NCBI RefSeq assembly: GCF_001400735.1
Contig: NZ_LJPW01000092.1
Coordinates: 1 to 36,249, forward strand
Length of the DNA stretch: 36,249 bases
DNA from: Pseudomonas caricapapayae
GTDB taxonomy: Bacteria; Pseudomonadota; Gammaproteobacteria; Pseudomonadales; Pseudomonadaceae
Reading direction: 5' to 3'
Program-made: the position numbers and the translations under genes
Shown here: piece after piece, positions 1 through 6,571 of the stretch
Numbering within the stretch: the first letter of the stretch is position 1
Layout of the letters: every line of letters starts with the position of its first letter
Notes under the pieces: model-generated
Databases searched by the model: none
Told to the model about the DNA's origin: nothing
Seen by the model: the letters and a program-made list of their open reading frames with translations, nothing else

Positions 1-2016
1 TCCAGGTAATACCGCCATCGCTGCTGCTGACCGCGCTCAGCGTGCCGTTCGGTACGCTCAGGTCTGCGTTGGTAAAGCCGCTCACTGCCTCGCTGAAGGT
101 GATAGTGACCAGTGAGGTTTCACCTGCGGTCAAGGCATTGTCCGACATCGCGATACTGGCTGTCGGGCGCGACGTGTCGATGGCGTAGTTATTCGAGGTG
201 CTCAGCCCGCTGCCTGCGTTACCCGCCAGATCGGCCACGCCACCGTTGTTCAGAATCACCGAATTACTGTTGCTGGTAATCCCTGTTGTCGGCGTCAGGG
301 TTGCGGTCCAGGTGATACCGCCATCGCTGCTGCTGACTGCACTCAGGGTGCCGTTGCTGACGTTCAGATCGGCATTGGTGAAACCGCTCACCGCCTCGTT
401 GAAAGTAATGGTGACCAGCGAGGTTTCACCGATGGCCAGCGCGTTGTCGGCCACTACGATGGTCGCCGTCGGGCGCTGCGTGTCGATGGCGTAATTGTTG
501 GAGTTGATTGTGCCGGTGCCTGCGTTGCCGGACGCATTGGCCACACCCGTTGCATCCAGTGTGATCAGGTTGGTGGCGTCGGTCACGTTTGCGGTTGGCG
601 TGAAGGTCGCGGTCCAGGTGACGCCGCCGTCGCTGCTGCTCACCGCGCTCAAGGTGCCATTGGCGACGCTCAGGTCGGCATTGGTGAACCCGGTCACGGC
701 TTCACTGAAGGTAATGGTCACCAGCGAGGTTTCGCCCGCAGAAAGAGCGCTGTCGGCTACAACCACTGTGGCGCTCGGGCGTACGGTATCGATGGTGAAG
801 TTGCCCGAGTTGCTGGTGCCGGCCCCGGCGTTGCCAGCCAGATCCGTCACGCCTGCGTTGTTCAGACTGATCAGGTTGGTGGTGTCGTTGACGTTGTTGT
901 TCGGCGTGTAGGTCGCCGTCCAGGTAATGCCGCCGTCGCTGCTGGTGACGGTGCTCAAGGTGCCGTTGGGCACGGTCAGGTCGGCATTGGTGAACCCGCT
1001 GACGGCCTCGCTGAAGGTGATGGTCACCAGCGATGTTTCACCGGCCGTGAGGCTGGCGTCTGCCACCAGAATGCTTGCGGTCGGACGCTGGGTATCGATG
1101 GCGTAGTTGTTCGAGTCGGTGGTGCCCGACCCTGTATTGCCTGCTGCATCGCTGACGCCCGTGTTGGCCAGGGTAATCACATTGGTACTGTCGGTGATGT
1201 TGTTGGTCGGCGTAAACGTCGCAGTCCAGACAATGTTGTTGCTGGTGGTCACGGTACTCAGGGTGCCATTGACAACGGTCAGGTCTGCGTTGGTGAAACC
1301 CGTCACCGCTTCGCTGAAGGTGATGGTCACCTGTGAGGTTTCACCAATGCTCAGAGCGGTGTCGGCCAGCACGATGGTTGCGGTTGGGCGCGACGTGTCT
1401 ATGGCGTAGTTGTTGGACGTGGCGACGCCTGATCCGGTGTTGCCGGACAGGTCCTGCACACCGGCCCGGTTCAGGCTGATCTGGTTGACAGTGCTGGTCA
1501 GGTTGGCGGTCGGCGTCAGGGTCGCGGTCCAGGTTTTGCCGCCGTCACTGCTGCTCACGGCGGTCAATGTGCCGTTGGCCACCGAGAGGTCGGCATTGTC
1601 GAAGCCGGTGACCACTTCACTGAACGTAATGGTGACCAGTGATGTTTCGCCGGCCGCCAGTGCGGTATCTGCCACCGCGATAGTCACTGTCGGCGGAACG
1701 GTATCCGAGACTGCATAGTTGTTGGAAGTCACTGTCCCGGTGCCGATATTGCCGGCAGAGTCCTGCACCGCCGATAACGGCAGGCTGATGGCATTGGAGC
1801 TGTCAGAAATATTGCTGGAAGCCGTAAGAGTAGCTGTCCAGGTAATGTTGTTGGTGGTCACCAGGTTGCTCAACGTACCGTTGGGCACGGTGATCTCGGA
1901 GATTTCCAGGCCGAAGACCGGCTCACTGAACGTGAAGGTGACCAGCGATGTGCCGCCCGAACTCAGCGACGAATTGGCAATCACGATGCTGGTGCCCGTT
2001 GGTGCAGTCGTGTCAG
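1..2016 (-). repeat. Tandem ~306-bp repeats encoding Ig-like domains (6 full, 1 partial)
   Basis: The unit boundary (coding AIDTxRPT) recurs near 183, 489, 795, 1101, 1407, 1710 and 2016, so units are 306 bp with one of 303 and one of about 306-309. Each encodes about 102 residues with a shared pattern: GETSLVTITFSEAV, then FTNADL, NGTL, SSSDGG, TWTAT, AGNxGxGT and SNNYAID. This matches bacterial Ig-like repeats of giant adhesins. The units nearest the left edge are the most alike; the promoter-proximal unit (1711-2016) is the most diverged. All indels are whole codons, so the frame is kept. Confidence 0.9.
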
Positions 2017-3832
2017 CAGTGTAGGTGGCGTTTAGCGTACCGCCGTCGTTGAAGATATTATTGACGGCGGCAGGCGAGGAGCCATTGGTGCCGCCGCTGA
2101 TCGCTTGTCCGCCAGATCCGCTGCCACCTACGTTGCCGCTCATGGCCGAGTTGTTGGCGGAGGTGATATTGACGGTGCCTTTGTTCCAGATTGCTCCGAT
2201 ACCACGGCCACCGTTGCCACCAATCGTGCCGCCACCGCCGCCGCCACCGCCTGCACCGATGTTGTTGCTGATGGTTGAAGTGCCGATGATCGCCAGAGTG
2301 CCGGTCGATGCGTTGTAGATGCCGCCGACCGCTGATCCGCCTCGGCCGCCATTGGCGTCATAACCCGAACCGCCGCCACCGCCACCGATGGTGCGCCCGT
2401 TGCTGGTCGCAGTGCCGCCTGCGCCACCGTTGGTGTACCCGGAAACGCCAAGGCCCCCCGCGCCGCCACCCGCAGAACTACCGCCTTTACCACCCATGTA
2501 CACAGTGTTGAACCCTGCACCGTTGCCGCCGGTATTGGCTGACGGGGACGTAGGGGTGTAAGTCCCGGCACTGCCACCTGCAGCACCGTTTTGCCCGCCG
2601 ATACCGCCGCCACCGCCGCCGCCACCACCTACGGTGGGCGAGAGGACGCCACCACCGGCGCCACCGCCTGCTGCCGCGTTTGCAGTGACCGTGACGTTGC
2701 GTAGCGTGAGATTGCCGGCATTGTTGATACCGCCGCCCAGTGCATCAGAGGCCGCAATGGTCGCACCACTGCTGGCACCCGCAGTACTGGCCACGCCTCG
2801 GGTAATGATCACGCCATCGAGTGTGGCTGTGACCCCGGAATTGACCCTGATCACGCTGGTTCTGTTCTGCCCGTCCAGCGTGACGTCAGCAACGCCGTCG
2901 TTGTTCAGGTCGCCATCGAGGGTGATGTTCTTGCTGACCACCAGCTGGCTTTGCAGTGCAACGGTCATGCCGGTCGAGAAGGTTACGATATCGCCGTTCT
3001 GGGCGTTGGTCAGCGCTTCACGCAGACTGCCTGTGCCGGTGTTGCTGGTGGAGGTGACTGTAAAAGTTGCCAGCCCCCACTGGTAAGCGTCCATTGACTG
3101 TTGCGACAAGGCGCTCACGCTTTCAATGCTGCCGGTGGCAATTTCCAGGTCCCAGTCGCCGCCTACGCCGGTGCGGTTAGTGGACGCAGCAATATCGCGT
3201 CCGGTAAGGGCAGCCAGCGAGTCGACAAAGCTCAGGCCGGTGTCGCCCTCGGCGGTGTTGCAGGCGTAGATCAGAATATCGCCACCGACATTCATGTCGT
3301 TGCCGATTTCGGCCAACAGAGCGCTGCGTTGCGCGATGTTGTCAGCAGAAACGTAGCTGTTGCCCAGCCAGAGGTCGCCGGAGTTACCGTGTGCAATGAT
3401 CTGCACTGAGCTGACGCCCTGATGAGCCCCCAGGTAATCGGCAATCTGTTGCAGGCCATCCTTGGTGGCGTCCAGTTCGACCACTTGCGCACCGGGCGCA
3501 ACGCCTGCCAGCAGGCTGGCCGAATCCTTTACCCGTGAATCGACGAATACGACAGTGGTGCCAGGCACGGCGGCAGGGGTCGCGGCCACGTCCGAAGAGG
3601 CTGGCGCTTGCGCGTGATGGTCGTTGCTGGCGCTGTTGGCCTGCTCGGCGCTCTTGGCCGAGGCGTCCGGCGTCGGCTGGCTGTCCGGCTGGGCCGCTTC
3701 GGCGACCGTTGCCGCAACCGCACCGTCGAACAGCATGCGCGGTTCGAGAGACATGATCATGGGCGAAACAGGGGAGGTTGCACTCGACGGTGCACGCTTT
3801 GTAGTCCGCGACTTTTGTTTATTCCACCACAT
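1..3832 (-). CDS. Giant DUF4347 / Ig-like repeat surface exoprotein (C-terminus beyond window)
   Basis: The frame is open from the ATG at 3830-3832 to the window edge, about 1277 codons, and I checked it in phase at several points. Order of parts: a short basic N-terminus with an LEPR-type motif (LEPRMLFDGA, about residues 28-37); a DUF4347 domain (about 88-250) with the hallmark IIAHGNSG and ILIYACNT segments; a beta-helix-like part (SLREAL, TLDG; about 255-380); a very Gly-rich stretch (about 380-600); then tandem Ig-like repeats to the edge. There is no Sec signal peptide. DUF4347/LEPR proteins are typically very large surface or secreted proteins thought to leave by type I-like export; that route is inferred here. 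The start is chosen for the GGTGAG sequence just upstream; ATGs at 3760 and 3754 lack a ribosome site. It lies 43 bases after the sulfotransferase gene on the same strand. The C-terminal secretion signal is not visible. Confidence 0.85.
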   Translation of the reverse strand, partial: MWWNKQKSRTTKRAPSSATSPVSPMIMSLEPRMLFDGAVAATVAEAAQPDSQPTPDASAKSAEQANSASNDHHAQAPASSDVAATPAAVPGTTVVFVDSRVKDSASLLAGVAPGAQVVELDATKDGLQQIADYLGAHQGVSSVQIIAHGNSGDLWLGNSYVSADNIAQRSALLAEIGNDMNVGGDILIYACNTAEGDTGLSFVDSLAALTGRDIAASTNRTGVGGDWDLEIATGSIESVSALSQQSMDAYQWGLATFTVTSTSNTGTGSLREALTNAQNGDIVTFSTGMTVALQSQLVVSKNITLDGDLNNDGVADVTLDGQNRTSVIRVNSGVTATLDGVIITRGVASTAGASSGATIAASDALGGGINNAGNLTLRNVTVTANAAAGGGAGGGVLSPTVGGGGGGGGGIGGQNGAAGGSAGTYTPTSPSANTGGNGAGFNTVYMGGKGGSSAGGGAGGLGVSGYTNGGAGGTATSNGRTIGGGGGGSGYDANGGRGGSAVGGIYNASTGTLAIIGTSTISNNIGAGGGGGGGGTIGGNGGRGIGAIWNKGTVNITSANNSAMSGNVGGSGSGGQAISGGTNGSSPAAVNNIFNDGGTLNATYTADTTAPTGTSIVIANSSLSSGGTSLVTFTFSEPVFGLEISEITVPNGTLSNLVTTNNITWTATLTASSNISDSSNAISLPLSAVQDSAGNIGTGTVTSNNYAVSDTVPPTVTIAVADTALAAGETSLVTITFSEVVTGFDNADLSVANGTLTAVSSSDGGKTWTATLTPTANLTSTVNQISLNRAGVQDLSGNTGSGVATSNNYAIDTSRPTATIVLADTALSIGETSQVTITFSEAVTGFTNADLTVVNGTLSTVTTSNNIVWTATFTPTNNITDSTNVITLANTGVSDAAGNTGSGTTDSNNYAIDTQRPTASILVADASLTAGETSLVTITFSEAVSGFTNADLTVPNGTLSTVTSSDGGITWTATYTPNNNVNDTTNLISLNNAGVTDLAGNAGAGTSNSGNFTIDTVRPSATVVVADSALSAGETSLVTITFSEAVTGFTNADLSVANGTLSAVSSSDGGVTWTATFTPTANVTDATNLITLDATGVANASGNAGTGTINSNNYAIDTQRPTATIVVADNALAIGETSLVTITFNEAVSGFTNADLNVSNGTLSAVSSSDGGITWTATLTPTTGITSNSNSVILNNGGVADLAGNAGSGLSTSNNYAIDTSRPTASIAMSDNALTAGETSLVTITFSEAVSGFTNADLSVPNGTLSAVSSSDGGITW

Positions 3833-3868
3833 GCTGCTCACCAGAGATCGAACGTTACGAGTGATAAA

Positions 3869-3890
3869 GCCGCCGTCAGTTGACGGCGGC
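3869..3890 (-). terminator. Perfect GC-rich palindrome over the sulfotransferase stop codon
   Basis: A 10-bp perfect stem (GCCGCCGTCA / TGACGGCGGC) with a 2-base centre contains the sulfotransferase stop codon. On the minus strand it is followed by only a short T-rich stretch (TTTATC), so it is a weak or imperfect intrinsic terminator, or a transcript-stabilising hairpin. It lies between the sulfotransferase gene and the giant exoprotein gene and could lower read-through from one into the other. Confidence 0.5.
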
Positions 3891-4712
3891 GTCTGATTTC
3901 ATGCGGATGACATTGGCTGCGCTGGCAGACCCGTCATTCCAGAACGACAACTTTGAATACTGCTCGAACAGGTCGGGCGGCAGGATGGTGGGCCTTTGCT
4001 CCAGCGCAACGCGCGGCTTGACCTTGTGCAAGCCTGATACGCCCAGCGCGTCATCGAACTGCGGTGCGTCATAGGCGAGGTGGTTGAAGTCGTGTTCGAA
4101 CCACGGTTCGCCAATGAAGTCGTAGACCAGCCGCATGACGCGGTCCGGTGCCTGAGACAGAAGGTCGTAATCGATCAGCAGAATCGAGCCGGCATGCTCG
4201 CCGTAATAGGCTTCCTTGAGCGAGGCCCAGGCAAAGCCCACCAAGCGGTTGCGCTGCGCCAGCGTCTCGACCCGGCTGTAGACCGTATTGCGTTCCACGT
4301 CATCGTTGAACAGCTTGGTGTTTTCAAAAGGGTTGGCGCGGTACAGGCGTTCGATGCTGTCCATCACCCAGGCGACGTTACGCACGCAGGCAATCACTTT
4401 GCTTTGCGGGAACAGGTCCATGAGCGCGGGCAGGCGTGAGCACCAGCCACGGTTTGTATCGAACACCACGTCTTTATCGGCTTTGTCGGCGTAGTAGGAC
4501 TCGAAAACCCCGCGCAACAAGCGACGACGCACATCGGTATTGATCACCGAGGAGAATTCACTGCCAGCGCTGCACTGGCCAAGAATACTGGAGAAAAGAG
4601 AGCCGACCGGGCTGCTCATACCCGCATGAAAGCGCGGATTTTGCAGGAGAATGGCCGATAGCAGGGTGGAACCCGATCGTGGCAAACCTGCAATGAAATG
4701 GAATTTTTGCAT
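3876..4712 (-). CDS. PAPS-dependent sulfotransferase family protein (TPST-like)
   Basis: This 278-residue soluble protein opens with GLPRSGSTLL (residues 9-18), the 5'-phosphosulfate-binding loop of PAPS sulfotransferases, followed by QNPRFHAGMSSP. A second region around CVRNVAWVMDSIERL has the arrangement of the 3'-phosphate-binding segment. The family transfers sulfate from PAPS to a hydroxyl; the closest style, by my reading, is the bacterial tyrosylprotein-sulfotransferase-like group (RaxST type), but the acceptor cannot be told from sequence. The ATG at 4712 follows a GAGG site, and a good sigma70 promoter ends about 24 bases upstream. The giant exoprotein gene starts 43 bases downstream on the same strand. 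Sulfation of an exported protein is an inference from context; small-molecule or glycan sulfation is equally possible. Confidence 0.82.
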   Translation of the reverse strand: MQKFHFIAGLPRSGSTLLSAILLQNPRFHAGMSSPVGSLFSSILGQCSAGSEFSSVINTDVRRRLLRGVFESYYADKADKDVVFDTNRGWCSRLPALMDLFPQSKVIACVRNVAWVMDSIERLYRANPFENTKLFNDDVERNTVYSRVETLAQRNRLVGFAWASLKEAYYGEHAGSILLIDYDLLSQAPDRVMRLVYDFIGEPWFEHDFNHLAYDAPQFDDALGVSGLHKVKPRVALEQRPTILPPDLFEQYSKLSFWNDGSASAANVIRMKSDAAVN

Positions 4713-4735
4713 CCATGCGCCTCGGAAAACAGCTG

Positions 4736-4764
4736 TTTATACGAGTGTGTGAACTACGTAACAA
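4736..4764 (-). promoter_or_regulatory. Sigma70 promoter for the sulfotransferase gene
   Basis: Read on the minus strand: TTGTTA (4764-4759), a 17-base spacer, then TATAAA (4741-4736). This is close to consensus in both boxes and spacing. Transcription would start near 4728-4730, giving a leader of under 20 bases before the ATG at 4712. Confidence 0.65.
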
Positions 4765-4982
4765 AGTGCATTCATATGCTAGTAGTTCGACAGGAGCCAG
4801 CATGTCTTGAGGGATGGGAACGGTAAAAAAACCGATTCAGCGATCCTCCTACCGGTTTTATTGGGTTTTCCCGATGAAAGAATGATGAATATCAGATGAA
4901 CGGTAGTGAACTTTCCGACGGCGACTGCTGAGCGTCACTGGATGTGCAGTGGTCAACGGTCATTTGCAAAAACATTTACACC

Positions 4983-5010
4983 TTGAAAACTGCGTCTACG
5001 CTTTTATTCT
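4983..5010 (+). promoter_or_regulatory. Possible sigma70 promoter for the tail-collar gene
   Basis: TTGAAA (4983-4988), a 16-base spacer, then TATTCT (5005-5010), about 65 bases upstream of the ATG at 5077. Boxes are fair and spacing is one short of ideal. Confidence 0.45.
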
Positions 5011-5076
5011 GCCACCTGTGGACCTTGGCCCCGGTGGATCGAAGTTTCCCATGACATAGAAGAAGGATGAGGGTGT

Positions 5077-5667
5077 ATGGAAGTTTTTATGGGTTCGATC
5101 ATGACGTTTGCCTTTCCATTTGCGCCTTCGGGTTGGGCGAAGTGCAATGGGCAAACACTGACGCTTAATCAATATCAGGCCTTGTATTCGCTACTCGGGA
5201 TAACTTATGGCGGTACCGCCAACCAGAACTTCATGTTACCCAACCTTCAGGGGCGTGTGCCGGTCAATCAGGGTACAGGGGTCGGGCTGACCAACCGCGT
5301 CATCGGGGCTGTATCGGGCGTTGAAAAGGTCACGGTCGCCATTGCTAATATGCCGGCTCATGTCCATGCACTCAGCACGCTGACAGCGACTACCACAATC
5401 AACCTGGCCAATCCGGCGGTGACAGGGGCAACTATCGCGCCAACCGCTGACAATGCCTTCATCGGCGCGTCAAGCGGAGGACCGACTTCCGCCAATATCT
5501 TTTCGCCCAACGCGGGCAGTGCCCCTGTTCAGCAAAAGGGTGTCAGTACGGCCATCAGCGGAACCATGCAGTCTGTCGGAGGCAGCCTACCGATTGACAG
5601 CATGAACCCGTTCCTAGTGGTTAACTTCAGTATCGCGCTGCAAGGGCTTTATCCTGTGCAGGATTGA
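5077..5667 (+). CDS. Phage-tail-collar / microcystin-dependent-protein (MdpB)-like protein
   Basis: A 196-residue protein. Residues about 5-60 match the tail collar domain pattern: MGSIMTFAFPFAPSGWAKCNGQ, with the GWAKCNGQ core, then QYQALYSLLGITYGG and LPNLQGRVPVNQG. The middle is rich in Ala, Thr, Ser and Gly, and the end has the conserved PFLVVNFSIALQGLYP. This standalone form is common in bacterial chromosomes outside prophages. Its biological role is not established; domain relatives form tips or collars of phage tail fibres. A strong site (AAGGATGAGG) precedes the ATG at 5077. A small partner gene follows. No other phage genes are nearby, so this is not evidence of a prophage. Confidence 0.85.
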   Translation: MEVFMGSIMTFAFPFAPSGWAKCNGQTLTLNQYQALYSLLGITYGGTANQNFMLPNLQGRVPVNQGTGVGLTNRVIGAVSGVEKVTVAIANMPAHVHALSTLTATTTINLANPAVTGATIAPTADNAFIGASSGGPTSANIFSPNAGSAPVQQKGVSTAISGTMQSVGGSLPIDSMNPFLVVNFSIALQGLYPVQD

Positions 5668-5674
5668 TTGATAC

Positions 5675-5692
5675 GAGCCCAGGGACGGGCTC
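5675..5692 (+). other. Small hairpin between collar gene and its partner
   Basis: GAGCCC, a 6-base loop, then GGGCTC, 7 bases after the collar gene stop. No T-run follows, so it is more likely a transcript-processing or stabilising hairpin than a terminator. Confidence 0.4.
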
Positions 5693-5720
5693 TTCGAACA
5701 GACGTTGCTGGAGAGTGGAC

Positions 5721-6032
5721 ATGCTGCAAGATGTTACTGTCGAATATTTCCGGAATATGCTGGGTTCTGCCTGTCTGTTGCAATTGAGTGACGGCGGTCA
5801 GGTTCCCGTGCTGGTATCCGCGGTTGCCGAAAAACCGCAGTCGCGTGCCGCTCAACACAAGCGACTGCCGTTCAATGTGTCTCTTGAGTCACTTGAGCCC
5901 AGCGCGTTCGTCGACGGATCCTGTTCGGTCGAGCTGCCAGCGCTGGGTCTGTTGAGGGATGTATTCGTGTCTCGTGTTCCTGCATTGGGCCGCGACGAAA
6001 GCCTGGCCTACTACTGCATAAGCTTCAACTGA
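5721..6032 (+). CDS. Small protein following the tail-collar gene (DUF6916-like)
   Basis: A 103-residue protein starting MLQDVTVEYFRNMLGSACLLQLSDG and ending with a Y-C-I-S-F beta strand. The ATG at 5721 has GGAGAG 5 bases upstream; a longer reading from 5664 lacks a ribosome site. There is no signal peptide or membrane segment. Its size, its 53-base distance from the collar gene and the alternating hydrophobic strands fit the small proteins usually encoded beside MdpB-like genes, which I recall as DUF6916; that family name is from memory and uncertain. Function unknown; co-expression with the collar protein is likely. Its stop codon directly abuts the convergent GNAT stop. Confidence 0.75.
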   Translation: MLQDVTVEYFRNMLGSACLLQLSDGGQVPVLVSAVAEKPQSRAAQHKRLPFNVSLESLEPSAFVDGSCSVELPALGLLRDVFVSRVPALGRDESLAYYCISFN

Positions 6033-6542
6033 TCAGCCAGCCGAAGCCTGACCTGGGTACCAGATCAGCCGCTCGGCTGCCACGTCCCGTTCCTGAACCT
6101 GAAACCCCAGCGCCAGATAATGCTGGCGCGCGTGGGGGTTGTTGGCCCAGACCACCGTTGCGACCGGACAGCGTATCTGCTCGGCCGCCTGCTGCACGCC
6201 TTGCACGATGTTACGCCCATAGCCCTTGCCGCGCGCTGCCGGAATGAACGCCAGATACAGCACGCGAATCTCGTTGTGGCCGAAATCGGTGACCAGCGCG
6301 CCGATGGGCGTGCCGAGTTTTTCAATGACATAGCGCATGGCGTTGGGGAAGTTTTCTCCCTGCCCCAGATCCTGCACGCGAAACTGCTGGGCGATGATGT
6401 CTTCAACCTGATCGCGTTCGCCGTCGATCAATTGCAGGTCGGGGCGCGCCGAGTGATAGAGCATCTGCAGAAAGGCGCTATCGGTTTCTCTCGATGGCCG
6501 CACCACCAGCCCATCGATATTGGCGAAAGGTTTTTTTGTCAT
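6033..6542 (-). CDS. GNAT-family N-acetyltransferase
   Basis: A 169-residue protein with a GNAT fold: beta strand IRVLYLAFIPAARGKGYGRNI includes the acetyl-CoA pyrophosphate loop RGKGYG (motif A), followed by ANNPHARQHYLALGF (motif B, with the conserved Tyr and LGF). The ATG at 6542 is preceded by AGAGGA with good spacing. The gene begins 29 bases after the M50/HlyD fusion gene on the same strand, so it is probably the last gene of that operon. The substrate cannot be inferred; it could modify a small molecule or a protein N-terminus or lysine. It ends base-to-base against the convergent gene at 6032. Confidence 0.85.
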   Translation of the reverse strand: MTKKPFANIDGLVVRPSRETDSAFLQMLYHSARPDLQLIDGERDQVEDIIAQQFRVQDLGQGENFPNAMRYVIEKLGTPIGALVTDFGHNEIRVLYLAFIPAARGKGYGRNIVQGVQQAAEQIRCPVATVVWANNPHARQHYLALGFQVQERDVAAERLIWYPGQASAG

Positions 6543-6571
6543 GTGTGCTGTCCTCTGTCCATGTGTCAGCT

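Larger units (their letters stand above)
4713..5076. other. Divergent intergenic region between sulfotransferase and tail-collar gene
   Basis: This 364-base region has no convincing gene. It is AT-richer than its flanks and holds the two divergent promoters listed separately. An imperfect inverted repeat (AAAACCG near 4825-4831 pairing with CGGTTTT near 4852-4858) lies between them and might be an operator or a weak terminator. Its function is not known. Confidence 0.6.

Noticed and set aside
1..2016. CRISPR or non-coding satellite array
   Set aside because: The units are 303-309 bases, in frame throughout, and encode Ig-like domains; there are no short direct repeats with unique spacers.
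198..2318. Series of plus-strand reading frames of about 100 residues across the repeats
   Set aside because: They are antisense shadows of the repeat-coding minus frame, with low-complexity Val/Leu/Pro content and no ribosome sites.
2140..2628. Separate minus-strand gene of 162 residues
   Set aside because: It is an out-of-phase reading of the Gly-rich segment of the exoprotein, whose own frame is continuous here.
5077..6032. Prophage or phage remnant
   Set aside because: Only a collar-domain gene and one small gene are present; no integrase, capsid, terminase, lysis or attachment sites. Standalone MdpB-like genes are common.
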